Source: Lingula anatina (lineage: Eukaryota; Brachiopoda; Lingulata; Lingulida; Lingulidae). From it: 64,000 nt of DNA. Of the stretch, positions 1-13,102 are shown piece by piece. The stretch covers positions 508,802-572,801 of the forward strand of contig NW_019775669.1 of assembly GCF_001039355.2 (NCBI RefSeq). The letters run 5' to 3'. The translations under genes and the position numbers were made by a program. Position 1 is the first letter of the stretch. The number at the start of each line of letters is the position of its first letter. Under the pieces are notes generated by a model, which searched no databases, was not told the DNA's origin, and was given only the letters and a program-made list of their open reading frames with translations.

Positions 1-98
1 GAAATGATGCTGGTGACTGTGTATATAGTGATAGTGAATATATAGTGAAGTTTTTATAAAGCATGCAGAACAATTAGTGGCTCTCTCCTTCTCTATCT

Positions 99-110
99 CT
101 CTCTCTCTAT

Positions 111-143
<33 letters not shown>
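99..143. repeat. compound (CT)n(CA)n microsatellite
   Basis: A CT-rich tract runs directly into an uninterrupted CA dinucleotide run of about 30 bp. It is a simple repeat with no coding content. Confidence 0.95.
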
Positions 144-147
<4 letters not shown>

Positions 148-1578
148 ACATATTGACTTCATTCTCTTTGGTATGAACCTCAAATGCAACGGCAGCCCAC
201 GTGGGGGATCCTGGCATGTGGGTGGCGGCTGACATGAAATCACCAATAATTTGGCTTCTACAAGGTTTTTGCTCTGCAGGGGCCTTAGAGAGTCGAGTCA
301 GTGAAAAGTGCTAATGTGAGCCGTGTCTTGTGATCGCGTAAATTATATTTTTCCTTTTAGGGTGCAATTCTCCGCTGCTGTCTTTAGAAACTTTGTGACA
401 CTGAACGTTTTTTCGAGAAGTAATGCTTTTGTTTGTCACTTTAATTTTTCGCGCCTCAGTGCTCGCCACTGGTCACTAGTTTATGCGAATGAAGATCACG
501 CGTCTAATATCTTTAAATGCCTTTTAATTGTAAGCTCTATCCGCTATAAATACCGGCAAATGTGTCGTGTGAGAGCTAATTTGGCTCTTTGGTGTAATTG
601 AATGTTCTCTGCGCCTGTTTTCGTATTCATTACGCCGGTCTATTCCTTAGTGCCATGTCTCTTAAAAGTGAAATCGTGGCATAATAACTCGATTACAGAC
701 TGTTATTTGCAGAATCAGTCGTAAAGAGTCTGTTATTGGCTGGTGTAATTCTGTAAATTGAAACAATTTTATGTTCTATTTTTCTTAAATATAAAGCACA
801 AATACTTTTTAATGAAAATATATTAATCATAGTCAGAGGATAGATGGAAATATGAATAAATAAGCAATACTAAAACAAAACAAAAAATCAGTTATAGTCC
901 CCACATCTTTAATTACTGTAAGCAAAATGTTAAGCTGAGTGCCCTGGCTGTTAGTTCTCTTTAATAATTTGAATCGATTCAATCTAAAACAAACTGATCT
1001 AGTAAGTGCCGAAAAACAATATGGGCAAATTGTCCGCATTTGCTAATACATGTATAGTAAGTGTTATGTCTTTGTTTGATAACAAAACGCCTAATTCTTT
1101 TAGGTTTGTTTAACAAAACCTTTTAAAATTGGAATTTAGAACTCGGTCTGCTGTCTTAATCGCACAATCTTAAAAATCCAACATTCTTAAATAAAGAAAT
1201 TTTCACCAGTGTAATGGGGTAGGTGAAATGCACCTTGTTTGAATCAAATTGTCAATCTGTGCCGATGACCTTTTTCAGCTGAATCAAGTCTATATTGAGG
1301 GTTTGTCATTGTGTTCTGTAAGGGCAAAAGACAACGGAAGGACACAGAGTGTGATGGATGTGGGTAATACAATGAAGACACTATTAGGCCAACAGAACAG
1401 ATTATGATCTTTGTCAAGAAAAAATAATAAATTATATATGAAAACGCACATCAGGCTTAGAAATAGTACAATGGAAAGGGTCATGAAAAGCAGAAAGCGT
1501 CTGCACTAAATAAAGACTTCACACTGCACTAACGTCTTTGCACCTAAAAAAAGAGGAAGGAATTTACATTAATGTTTG

Positions 1579-1612
1579 AGGTGTGTGTGTGTGTGTGTGT
1601 GGGGGGGGGGGG
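1579..1612. repeat. (GT)n-G12 repeat at assembly gap
   Basis: A GT dinucleotide run is followed by twelve Gs and then by the N gap. The low-complexity tract probably caused the break in assembly. Confidence 0.95.
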
Positions 1613-1726
1613 NNNNNNNNNNNNNNNNNNNNNNNNNNNNNNNNNNNNNNNNNNNNNNNNNNNNNNNNNNNNNNNNNNNNNNNNNNNNNNNNNNNNNNNN
1701 NNNNNNNNNNNNNNNNNNNNNNNNNN
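1613..1726. other. assembly gap (114 N)
   Basis: There are 114 undetermined bases directly after a G homopolymer. Apparent ORFs reading across this gap are meaningless. Confidence 1.
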
Positions 1727-4700
1727 TTCGAGGTGATGAGTACATGGGAGAAAATGTCAGGGAGAAGTTCTTTTATTATGTTAAATTTCAATTTTCTCCC
1801 CTTCTTTGCCCGTCTATCTGTTTTCCTTCTTTCTTTCCCCCTTCTACAATATATTATTGGCATTATTTTTTGCATAAATCAATCATATATTTGATGTTGG
1901 TTGTTCTTCTTCGCTTGATTCCCCGTGTGCTGTGATTTAAATTTACCCAGTGATCTTTGAAAAAACGCTGTGGTAACCATGAGAGGTGGGGATACATCGG
2001 TAACGATACCAGGAATATGCGAGCTCGGTTCAATGCAACTTCGTGGCATCGGCGCAAGTTTACTGGCAACTGTTGCTCATTATTAACCTGCTGGTGCATT
2101 TTGTTAGCCCTTTCGGAACAAGTTTTCTAACATCTCCCTTAAAGATAAAATCCCTTAATATATGTGTAATACATTAACATCAAAACCAAACACCTCTCAA
2201 TCTTGTTGGAGTTTCTATGAATGCGTCTGTCTTAACAATGTATACGGGCAATCAACTCCGATGAACAACCCACAAACTCAAGTGTAAATAATGAGAACTT
2301 AATACGAAGTTAAACATTTTAAGGACAATAGAAAAGCAATTTTGCCTTACTGCCACTTATTCATAAAGCTATTCCTGGTAATCAAGAGAGAACAGGCCTG
2401 CGGAGTTAAATACGTTGGCCAGGTGAGTGTCATGACACAGTAAGGACAAGATGGGGCCTTAACACTGCGCTTCTTTTCAACTCTATTAAACACTATTAAT
2501 AAGCACTAGGAAGGGTCTATTACTTCTGACCTGAGCTGTGTGACACAGAATGAAAAACGACACCTATTCAGTTATGAAATCAACCGTGCTTAGACCAAAT
2601 CAGTGCAAGGCTTTAGATCATGGATAAAATCTTCTTTTGGTGTTATTATTTTTTTGACAAATAAACAAAACGAACAGCATTAGAATTATAATTCCGTTAT
2701 GCAGATTTAGACAGCGTGAGTGTCGCACGACTGTGGGCACAGGTTTTGTTGTCGCTTTAAACTTTGATGCCCCCATGAATAATATATGTTGGGCATGAAT
2801 TATTCGGTGAACTCGGTTCGTGAGAATTTTTTACACACGAGGGACAGACAATCTGTGTTTTATTCGGCTTGATCAGAATATGCTAACACGAACTGAAGCC
2901 TTTGTGTATATTAGCCTCTTATGACCAAGAACTCCGAACCCTGTGATTACGCCACAGCTTACGAGACAGGGATATGTTTTATGGCTGTTTATATATTTTT
3001 CTTTGCCTTGAAAGGATCGTTTTTCAATTAGAGATTTTTCAGGGGAGTATTTCAAATGAAAATGGTCTTTTTTATTCCAGACGGCGACAAAAGCCACGCT
3101 ACTGATGGAAATCAGGCCAGCTTGTCTCTTTTCTGCTAAAACAGACGGCTAGGGAGAAAGGGAGCATTCATACTCCCCTGTGTTCATGCACAACGCGCTC
3201 TTTATTGCCTCCATTAGTGAAGATTAAGCTGACAGGTGCTATTTGCGACTGCGCAGACAATGGCGCGCTAAAAAGTTTGAGATTTAAAGTTGAAGACTGA
3301 ACTATAGTTCGCACACCGCAAGGCGTAATCTACGCGTCGTCTGCGTTTTAAGTGTGATTAAGACTTTTTTATTTTCTGTAATCAAAGCTGTCTGTGCACT
3401 GAATCATCCCAATGTTGATTCGGCGGCTCATTAATCACTCAAAAAGTTTCTTTTTTCCACAGACCAGACGATCGTGCACACGCTTTCAGTCAAAGAAAAT
3501 GTGTTCCTAAAAACACTTAGACGATCAAAATTGCGACCTGTACTTGCCTAAAAGGTGAATTCATTCAATTTTACATAATGAACAAAGAACAATTTGGTTA
3601 GGATCTTTTGTTGCTCATTTAAAATATGTCTGTTCGCCGCGTGTACTTTTCACATCTGCCGTTCAGCAACAAGAGGGAGACGAGCTGAACAGCAGACATT
3701 ATACCTTACGCATCAATCAGCCTTCGTCAAGCCTTAATTTGCACTTAAATACTTTAATATGTTTTAGATAGATGTGCAGGGCGTCTCATTACGAGGTGTT
3801 TGATAAACACTGTGGTTTTCTGTTAATTAGAAAGGCGGGAAGCTGAACTTGTAAGAATGGGGTCTGTCAGAGAAGCCGTGCCTCGCTCGCAATTTGGAAA
3901 AGACACCGTCTCCCTGGCCAGGTGCAAGGAGAGAACTATACAATTTTCTAGCGCTCAAATAGTAATTTCAGAGAATTTTCCCAAACAACAGATTGTATTG
4001 TTCCCATTGAGTCTGCAACTGATAACAAGAGAACACCAGATGAGAAACCACGACTCCGACGGTTGTTAAGCGCCTTCTTGGGTGAGCGGCTTGCTCCCAG
4101 AGATCGTGCGGACCCTGCCGCGCCGACTAATTGAATCCAAGATTCGGTTATTCTTTCAATAAACTGTGGAGACAAATTTCCCAAAGTTGTTATTAAAATG
4201 ATTAACAGAAATTCGTCAGTTTTTTTCTGGGCACAATGTACACGCAAACAAGGCAGTCAAAAACTGCAGGTGCTTCCCAGAGATCGTTTACTGATTAAAA
4301 CAACAGCGAAAAAAGCCGATGCGTTCGTTAGAAAGACACTAAATCGATTAAACTTCATCAACAGTTGTCATTCACCCTCTTTGGAAACGAGCAGGCTTTT
4401 GCGAAATTTGTAACATCATTATATCAGAGGGATTGCATAATAAGAGGAGCGGAGCTTTTTTTCCGAAACATATCATATATTTCTGAAAACAGATGTCTCA
4501 TGACTTGAAGTAACACTGTACACGTCTAAAAGTTGGCACTTTTCCTCATTGAGACACAAAGAGTTAATCAAACCCGTTCTCTATTTACTCCTTCTTATCT
4601 TTAGAATAAAATCAGTTTTGGTACATTTTGAGGCGGTTTAAGTGAAAATTGACGAAAAGCTGGGTTCATGTTTCTTCAAGGAAAGTAAGAAGAGGTCAAA

Positions 4701-6644
4701 TTAAAATGAAAATCATTGGACAATGGAAGGATACTAAACTTATGTCTTCGGCGTATCGGTTTTTTATTTTCTAAAATTCGCCAACGCAAATGTGTCTGGT
4801 TTTCCCGCCAAAATAAATATGATAGCTTTTACTGGGCAGAGCCGGGTCTCTCTTTCCGACATAACACTGCATGGTCAAAATAGAAAAACTAAAATAACGA
4901 AATACTAATCAAAGGATAGAAGATATGAGAAATAAAACCAATTAAAAAGATCTTGTACAGACCTGAGAAGGACCGAGGTGAAAAGTGTAATATGTAAATG
5001 TTTAGCACAAGCGTTAAGTCCATGCTTTATAGTGAAATAGGATTCATTTGTGAGGCGACTCCAAGACAACATTCGATTCCAGGAGCGACAAAAGCGCACG
5101 TGAGTACACGTGGTCGTCATCGACCTCTGGTGAGGACATTGCTGGCATGTGTTTGGCCATCAGAGGTCTACATGCAGTGCGTGGTAGTTCAGTTAATCCC
5201 TGTGGTTGGTATTGATAATTACAGTTTGTAGATCGTGGGAGCTGCTGGGCCGCTCTAAGATGAGGATTTCTTTGAATCTGCACGGAAAGTTGATTGAAAA
5301 GCAAAACAGCCTTCTACTTTTTCTCGTTAAAGAAAATTGAAAAAAAATCATTGTTTCCCCGTCTTAATCCATTTTCTTATATTCGAGTTCAGGATCGCGG
5401 CCGAATGTAGCCGCGTCGCGGTATAACAATGAGACACGCCCATAAAATTTTGTGCCTCTCTCCGCCAGCCCAACCAACACCAACAACAGAGAAAAAATAG
5501 ACAAATGGTCACCAAAACTGAGAGGTAAGCCCATTCATATTTCACAGGAAATTAAGTGACTTTGTATCGTTCTTCATATAAATCTGCGTCATCTTGATCT
5601 AGATTATAACGAGGTTTCAGCAATTTATTTGCCTCAGTTTCCTACTGTGAATTTTTTGTCGGCGCTAATTCGGCGTTATTCGGCGTAATTTGAAACCAGT
5701 TTTAAATGAAAATTCTTTTTAAAAGGTGGCGGTAAATTGTTGGTTACATACCTCTCATACTCGTCTTTTTACTATTCCTTGCAACATATTTAAGATATTG
5801 CCTCAAAATGGCCTTAGTATAGCTAAAACGTATCATTTTCACAGCCGCCTTAAACAATTATGCTAACCTTAAACTTCAAATCACGTAATAACTATCGCTG
5901 GTTGAACTAATATCTCCATAGTAAGTGAGTTGCCCTATTGCTGTGAATATCATATTGTGTATTTGAATTTGACATAAACAATCACGAAAAAGGCCATCCA
6001 AATCTGAGCAATTTTGGAGATTAAAAGTATTGAATGTCTGCAAAGAATTATATTTTCCAGATTCATGATATATATGCAGGTCATGAAAAAGAGGAAGGGG
6101 TTATTGATATAGATCTACACATTATCTCCACACAACAAGGCCTGAATTTCTGCGTTACTAGCCAAGGGTCCGCCCAAGTACTAATAGTTTGTGGTTGTCA
6201 ATGGAGGGGGTTACGGTCCCCTTGAAATTCAAAATAACTTCTGTAGACAATAGAGCGTGTTTTTGTAGCTTCTGTGTGAGTCTTGAAGACTCAATTTAAT
6301 TCAATTAGAGAGTGAGGCGTTTGATATTCCTTGAAAAAGGGGGGGGGGGGGCAGGGGCATTCTCTCCCATAATAAGCTTCCTAGGAAAGCCCGTATTGTC
6401 TTGAAAAATAAAATCTTCAAAAATGCCATATTTTGCCTTTTAAGCAGTGGTTATATAAATGCTTCCACGTTTTGATCCTGAACAATGCTGATGCGTCTTT
6501 AAATCTGCTTGTAAGTCAATACAATGCCCTCAGAGAACAACAGCGTCTCAACTAACGCACTCGGTCAATCATTACTTATTTCACTGCTCCAGAATGGAAT
6601 GCAGGAAACACAAAAAGCCTGAGAGATTTAATAACGTACGATAT

Positions 6645-6646
6645 AA

Positions 6647-6697
<51 letters not shown>

Positions 6698-6698
6698 A
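6645..6698. repeat. (AATA)n microsatellite
   Basis: Uninterrupted AATA tetranucleotide repeats run for about 54 bp. Confidence 0.97.
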
Positions 6699-7108
6699 GG
6701 CTTAGAAAAAATAGCTGTCTGTTACACAATAAATTAAACGAGGTGGGGATTATTATACTTATATGTAGCCAAAAGAGGGATAATTGAGATTTTCTTAAAG
6801 GTATTCCTTTGAGAATTGTCTCATGAATTTAACAAATTAATAAATGAAAAAAATAAATGAATGAATAATGTTGACTTAATTGATCAACAAGGAGCAAAGT
6901 GTGTACTGAGAATTATTAAAAGACATTAAAAGACACTAAAATTTGTACATACATACATACTGTATATAATAAAATAGTCTCCACAGCACAATTACATCAG
7001 TTGATATTACATCCAGGACATGAAGAAGTAAGTAGTGATGAGAAGTTGACCCTTGTCTCCCCTCCGGCCCACGTCACAGTTATGTTATGGATGGTATATA
7101 TACCTTTA

Positions 7109-7277
7109 CAGGGGCGGATCCAGGATTATTTGAAGGGGGTCCTTTTTTTTTTTTTTTTTTTTTGTTTTTTGTTGTTTTTTTTAATGGCAGTCCCCTCCCT
7201 TCCCCCCACTGGGCACCGAAAGTTGGTGTGATATTTTCAGAAATCAAAGGGGAGGGGAGGGGCAGGGCCCACCACTG
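7109..7277. mobile_element. short MITE-like element with CAGGGGCGG end
   Basis: The left end reads CAGGGGCGGATCCAG, a terminal sequence I recognise from hAT-type elements of invertebrates. The right end reads ...CCACTG, and its reverse complement matches the left end at 10 of 15 positions. The ends are flanked by a 5-bp direct repeat CTTTA at 7104-7108 and 7278-7282. The interior is a T-rich tract plus G/C-rich low-complexity sequence and has no ORF. It is a non-autonomous, degenerate copy. Assignment to hAT is tentative, because that superfamily normally makes 8-bp duplications. Confidence 0.55.
7143..7163. repeat. poly-T tract inside the 7109-7277 element
   Basis: A homopolymer T run is followed by interrupted T tracts. 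It forms the interior of the small mobile element. Confidence 0.9.
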
Positions 7278-7492
7278 CTTTAATTACTTTTACTATTAGA
7301 AAATAAAGTGAATGCCCCAAAAAGACCAAGCTTTGACCTCTGTCATTCTTTGACGGATGCTAGAAGGAAGTGATCCAGGCTTGCAGGACAATCTTCCTCT
7401 CCCCTATTATATAAGCTTTTATGCGTGTGAGTGCAATGAAATATGCAATTTGTACTGACGTGCATTGAATAATATGTGATTTAAAAAAATCT

Positions 7493-7498
7493 TTATTG
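7493..7498 (-). terminator. candidate polyadenylation signal of receptor gene 1
   Basis: AATAAA on the minus strand is followed by GATTTTTTTAAAT, a typical U-rich downstream context. It lies about 730 bp past the stop codon of the first receptor gene, so the 3' UTR would be about 0.75 kb. Closer non-canonical signals cannot be excluded. Confidence 0.35.
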
Positions 7499-8193
7499 AA
7501 CACATGGTATATAAGTACACATTGCTATTATACAGATGATCATTTAAATCTCTTAAAAATATACAAATATGACGGTATCAATTGAATGAACATGCATGAA
7601 AAATAACGAAATATCTCTCAACACAGTATGCCTTTTGTGCAAAATAAATAAATCAGTCAAAATGTTAAACAATATTCAGACATGTATAAAAACATTTTAA
7701 ATACACTTGGATTTCGAATCTTGAGTAATAATTCTAAGTATGAGACAATATTTTTCGAGTTATTCAACAAAGGTAACAACTTGATTGATGTGAAACGTAG
7801 CATGTATTTACAACTGACAAAGGCAATCAAAAGTGTCCTTTCATCATCATAGTATCTCGGTAACAAAGCTTTATCACAAACCATTTGGGTCCTTACGTGG
7901 AATAAATGTACCTTTATGCTCATTATTGTTGTTTTTGTTGTATTACTTTGAAACACATGAAACGTCAATAAAAAGGTTTATCTGTCTATCTGTCACTTTG
8001 CGTTTATGATTTTTATCATGATATATATATCGCACAATAATTTTGATGGCGACGGTAATAGCAGTGTGATAGCCATAAATATACATCAATGTATTATGTT
8101 GATTGACAGCTACATACAGCTTACGTTAGGAAACTCATCTAAGATGATAGAAATACCCAATATATTTACTGAACACAGCAAGCATGTTGACAT

Positions 8194-8210
8194 GCAGTGC
8201 CATCTAGCGG
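8194..8210 (-). promoter_or_regulatory. CTCF-like motif past receptor gene 1
   Basis: Read on the minus strand, the site is CCGCTAGATGGCACTGC. It fits the known CTCF core CCASYAGRKGGC at every position except the third. The same 17 bp occur past the second receptor gene (17179-17195), while the 21-30 bp between motif and stop codon have diverged. CTCF identity is inferred from the motif only. Confidence 0.4.
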
Positions 8211-8231
8211 CAAGGACATGCTACCGATCCC

Positions 8232-10845
8232 TCACAGGCGGGTGCTGACTGTGGCACACGTTTGCTCGTGTGTGGCGTTTTCTTTACCACAAATTTGAAG
8301 TTCTTGCCAAACTCTTTTCGTGCAAACTGTAGCAACAAATATGTACACGCCGTCTAAGCACGCGCTAAAAATGAATACAAACCAAAGCACTTCGCTTACG
8401 TTGGTATCAGCGACAGAGCCTGCGACGAAACCAAGCACCCAGTTAACGCCCATTAAAGACAGCAATTTCACATAGATCGACAGTGTCTGCTGTTTTTGAT
8501 TACCCAAGAGATTTCCTCGTCTTGCCATAGCAATGTTTAGTGATCTCACGCATATTAAGAACAATATAGTATTTGTAATTATGATGAGACCAATTGGCGT
8601 GACTAAGAAAATCAGAAGAGGATATTTCTGCGATATCCAGCAAACGCCCATGTTGTAACCAGGCCGGAAATCAGATTGAATGCCAGGGGCATGATCTAGA
8701 CTAACAGCAATGGCAACAAACAATACCGGTACACCAAGAGCGTAAATCAGATACAGCAGCATTTGACGTCTGAAACGGCCCTGGGTGTGGGCTGTCACCG
8801 AACCTGATTTTATGCTAAAAGTTTTAACTAATTCTATAGCAACGACATTCGTCCAGCAAAAACTGGAGAGTACACTCCAGTGAAATAGAGCACCTATTAC
8901 CTCACATCCGAGCGCATTCCCCAAAAAGAACGGGCGCAGTAAAAAAAGAACTTTTGATACAAAGAGAACTGTAACAAGCCCGAACTGAAGTCGCACGGGA
9001 AACGTATGATAAACTTTGACAAAGGGTTGAAGGCCAATGCGGATTACGAGACATACGATAGAAATGGTTAAGCAAACAAAGGACGCGATCCCAGATGCTT
9101 CGGAAAATTTAAAGCGGTTCACATTTGTTTCCAGTTGCGGAATGTTGGTTGCATTCAACAAACCAGCGCAGACAAATATTGAATAAGCCTCGATGACGTA
9201 GTCATCAGGGCGTAACCACTTTTCTAAAGAAACGATGTACAACGATCCATTTTCAAATTTTATATAGTCAGATATGTTTAGCATGATTCTAACACAGTCC
9301 ATAGGTGCAGCGTGGTGTAGACTGAACGAGTAATTTAAGTCTTTGAACACGAATACAAAACCCTCGCTCTCATACGACAATTGCAATTCTGGTGTCACAT
9401 TGGTGAATCCTCTCTGAAAAGTCTCGTTAATGACTCTTAGGTCGCTTGCTGTCTGATTTTGTTTCACGAGAAAATCAGTAATCATCAGAAATGTTTTCCC
9501 GTCCCTCATTCTAAGAGGATTTGTTACAACATCTCCGTATATTTGAATTCGTGCTCTTAAAAAAACTTCCAAATTCGTTCGAAGTTTAGTATTAACTAAG
9601 CTAAAACCATATGCAAATGACCCTGAACTGTTTGTCATTTGCCAGGAAGTAATTACCTGTGTACTGTACAGTGTATATCGGTAAACACATGAGTTATTTC
9701 TTCGTATATAATCAACCATACACAGCTGACGTGGGCATAAAGATATTTGGGATGAAAGGTGGCAGTCTGATTGGACTTGCAAGTCTGAAGATACCATTTG
9801 CTGCCTGCCGTTCGTAAACCCAACACTTAAACCGTCCTCCTGATTGAAATCCATAGTTATGGCAAATGAGAAATATTCCAGCCGTTTGAAGGGATCGACA
9901 TAGTCGCAGCCTGGTCCTATACAGCACATACTACAGTAGCATTCTTCCACCATAAACATAAAACCAACTTCTGACTTGATGACAACACCGTTACAAAGCG
10001 CGCAGTAGAAGTTTTTGTAGGTGGATTCATAGTCTTGTTTAATGTAGTCTTGGTGTTGGTAGCATTTAAGTTCTACATCTGGAGAACTCTCATTGGCCAT
10101 GCAGGTACCTATTGGGTTTATATGTAAGAGGCACTTTCGAACGGGGGCCCACCTTGGTGGGGATATAATTTTTTTGCAGTAAGGACTGTTTTCCAACTCG
10201 GCAATGGGGTCGTTGACGTTCTCTACGTACACTGACGTGGAACAGTTAAACTTTAAAGTCCAAAATGTGTAATTGTTTACGCCATTACATAAAGCACAGT
10301 ACACATTCTTATAATGAAGACGAGACATGTGGTCTGTCACCGGTATTCGCGCCACAGTAGATGTCACGTTTGTTATATCTCGCTCACAAGCCTGGCTTAT
10401 ATTATGTAACTTCCAGGAATGTGGACAGTCACTTTTTAATATCACATTTTTGATAAAACTACCAATATTTTGCAATGGGGGTTCCAAGTCCAACGGATAT
10501 TCCAGGGTTTCACATGTTGGCCATGACGTCACGTTGGACGATTCAAACCTTGTCTTCGCTCTTTCAAATTCATTTTTACATTTAACTTCAAAGTCCAAGC
10601 AACAATCACCAAACGTGAGACAAAGTTCATCACAAGAACATCTTCGTTTGAATCCCATGATTCCACTGACAAGTCCGCAGTTCCCTGAACAACTCTGAAG
10701 AGCACAGGTCTCGTTGGCAAATGCCCTTCCAAAAAAGACCGTCCGCTGGATCGAATTCTATTGGTTTACGCAGTCTCCTTGAATTGGACATAATGAAATT
10801 TGTGCTAACAAGCAGAATGAAAATCCACACGTAGGAAAGCACCAT
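8232..10845 (-). CDS. somatomedin-B-like, adhesion/methuselah-type GPCR, copy 1 (frameshifted 5' end)
   Basis: This is a class B-type seven-transmembrane receptor with a large cysteine-rich ectodomain, presumably at the plasma membrane. The 808-codon frame from ATG 10658 already starts inside the somatomedin-B-like cysteine cluster. The same frame stays open upstream to about 10757 and encodes the missing N-terminal part of that cluster (NETCALQSC, then NCGLVSG), matching copy 2. The signal peptide (MVLSYVWIFILLVSTNF, start at 10845) lies in another frame. The two frames would join if one base were lost from the A6 run at 10731-10736. So the gene is either a recent pseudogene or carries an indel or assembly error. 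The rest is intact: two YCALCNG motifs, many N-glycosylation sites, seven TM segments (last ~290 residues), the paired extracellular cysteines ALGC and GVCW, and a C-terminal STRL. It is intronless. No canonical GPS cleavage motif is visible. The ligand is unknown. Confidence 0.85.
10731..10736 (-). other. frameshift site in receptor copy 1
   Basis: This homopolymer of six A (six T on the coding strand) is where the frame carrying the signal peptide and the frame carrying the receptor body need a single-base deletion to join. The receptor-body frame has an in-frame TAG just upstream, at 10758-10760, so the signal peptide cannot be reached without the shift. Confidence 0.7.
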
Positions 10846-10970
10846 ATTCGTAATTCTCTACTATGACGAATTTCTGTTCCGTTTACGTAGACTGAACTTA
10901 CATGTAGCGCTTATTGTGGTTCTATAGAATCCACTTTGAAACTCTAAGTACCTTTTAACGGATTCTGCAC

Positions 10971-10979
10971 ATTTATATA
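10971..10979 (-). promoter_or_regulatory. TATA box of receptor gene 1
   Basis: TATATAAAT on the minus strand lies about 130 bp upstream of the signal-peptide ATG at 10845. The second receptor has a TATA-like site about 120 bp upstream of its equivalent ATG. The matching spacing supports both sites and both starts. Confidence 0.45.
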
Positions 10980-11700
10980 AGTCTTCGGTACATCAATAAT
11001 TAATAAATGTTTGAAATCGATATTTGAGACAGATCCCATTCCGAATCCTTTGGGGCTGCCATATCTTGTTCCACGTAATTTATACACATGTTTAGATCAA
11101 AAGAAATTGGCAATCTAACCATTAACTGAAATGGATATTAAGAAAAAAGTACTTAGCACATGACACACATTAGTTCCCATCTCTGAGCCACACTCCCAAA
11201 AGGTCAACTCTCCGACCAAACCAGTTGCTGGAACCATGTGATTTGGAGCATTCATAGTATCTATGAGCCATGTACGCTAGCAGTCATCTCCCAAGGGGAG
11301 TATTAAATCATTCTGTGGACATTGTCAGGATTAATAGTCCCCTGGCATCTGCCCAATGGCCAGGGACCATAGCTCATATTTATTGAGAGACGTGTGCTGT
11401 CTAATTTTTTCCGGATAGCAATAATAGGTTGATAACGTAGAGCGTTTGTGGTGAAGTTAAATATTTACAATTTCATTAATCGCAAATTAGCAGAAATAAA
11501 ATAAATTCAATTGTATATAAAGATAAAAAGACATTCAGAGCAAGTATAAATTTGTTATGAGTAGACTAGTGGCAAAGTTTTATTTTGGACAGGTCTGAGT
11601 CGAACATATGTCGATTTTCATAGCAGCTGTAAACTGAATATGACGTAATAATATATATACATTTTATTACGCAAATCTGAAATGTCCACATTAAATAAAA

Positions 11701-11757
11701 TCTCTCTCTCTCTCTCACACACACACACGCACACGCACGCACACACGCACGAACACA
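11701..11757. repeat. compound (TC)n(AC)n microsatellite
   Basis: TC dinucleotides are followed by AC repeats with G interruptions. Confidence 0.95.
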
Positions 11758-12148
11758 TGCATACAGATCTAAAGTAATGGAAAATGTCACAAATCTGACC
11801 ATTATTTCGGAATGTTTCTCACAGTCCCTTCACACCCTAGATCTGCCAGCTATTGATAACGCCCATAACTAGCTAGCAGCCTTTACTATTTATTATTTAT
11901 TTCAATTTGCTAATAGATACAGATCGGGGGAAGGATGTGGCATAAGCCATTGATAACTGTCTTCCTTGATGCCATCTATTCTGTCGTGTGGATTCTTTTA
12001 ACAAATTTTTGCATCTCCATTTCTTTTTTATGGCGCTACGTGTTTCTGAGTCTGGCACTGCGGTCCATCCATTTTTCCTGTTGGATCCTCGCAGCTTGAG
12101 CTGCGTGTTAAGGAACAATCCACTGAGTATACGCACAGTTAGTACATA

Positions 12149-12177
12149 CATGGACCTAATCTCTAGTTAGGTCCATG
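12149..12177. repeat. 11-bp inverted repeat (hairpin)
   Basis: The arms CATGGACCTAA and TTAGGTCCATG are perfect reverse complements around a 7-nt spacer. A GTACATAC-type sequence is repeated on both outer sides. The role is unknown; it could be a remnant of a small mobile element. Confidence 0.6.
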
Positions 12178-13102
12178 GTACATACGAATCTCAACTAACG
12201 CAGTAAGATCCAGCATCACTAGTTAGCACAGTGACTTCAAGCTGTTTATTCAGAACTTTTTTCTGGATGTATTGGGAATGGCTTCCGTGAAAGTACACCA
12301 GTCTGGGCATATTTCTGCAAGACTGTGCGGAGCGTTCCTTGCGACGCAACTATCTGTCTGGCAATGTATATCTGTTTTGTGCCATTCTGGGGTATATTAT
12401 CTAACACACTGCTTCGCTCAGTTTACGCAACGTAGCATCCGCTACTTGTATGCAAAATTTCAAAAACATCTGGCAGCCTTTGCCGAAATATTGAAACTTT
12501 CTTTTGACCGAACCATGCTCTAGTCATACTCAGACCAGCTCAAAGAGTACTACCCATAGAGATCACCACATATTCCCGGTATTACGTAATGCAGCAGTGC
12601 TTCAGACAAAGCAGTCAGTTAATTGTTATTGACACACCTGACTACACATTTACCTATTCTCTTACTTCACAGTTTAGAAATAAATAACACATTTTACCTA
12701 GACATACCTTTGAGTCTAAAATATTCCATATTAAACGTCGTCTAGGTCTGTAATTAGCACATTTATACGACTTTGATTCCACAATAGGAACATTAGGAAT
12801 TGTTTCAGCAGTAATTATGCTATATAAAACACGTTAACTAATACCTTGCAAGTGTTGTCGTCAGTATAAAAGTCTTATTATCGCAGTAATGAAACAACCA
12901 ACTAACCGAATAATAAGAGTGTGGATTTTTGTAAAAAAAAAATACAATAATGCAAATAGGATTTATGACTTAAACAGAGAAAATAAGAAAAATGAAACAG
13001 AATTGTAAGATGTTAAAATCCCAGATCTAAAAAACATTAGAATAAAAAGAATTTTCTGTGAGATGGATACATCTTGGATAAAAGCAAATATTATGTCCAT
13101 TT

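Larger units (their letters stand above)
1..8193. other. gene-free left flank
   Basis: No coding region can be supported here. ORFs are short, lack codon-level signs of selection and lack good splice flanks. The stretch holds several microsatellites, an N gap at 1613-1726, a 169-bp CAG...CTG-ended element at 7109-7277, and a likely polyadenylation signal for the first receptor gene near 7493. Nothing else stands out. Confidence 0.6.
10846..13102. other. intergenic, no supported gene
   Basis: Apart from the receptor promoter, this interval holds a TC/AC microsatellite (11701-11757) and an 11-bp inverted repeat near 12149-12177. There is also a minus-strand open stretch at 11897-12151 that looks faintly coding but has no recognised homology. 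No gene is called. Confidence 0.55.

Noticed and set aside
1564-1935. Open frames of about 100-119 codons on both strands
   Set aside because: They run through the N gap and a GT/G repeat; the apparent length is artificial.
11336-11367. Imperfect hairpin around GTCCCCTGGC / GCCAGGGAC
   Set aside because: A short stem with a bulge, no flanking repeats and no sign of a structured RNA.
11897-12151. Minus-strand open stretch with a possible acceptor
   Set aside because: It looked faintly coding, but no start, family or partner exon could be identified and the acceptor is weak.
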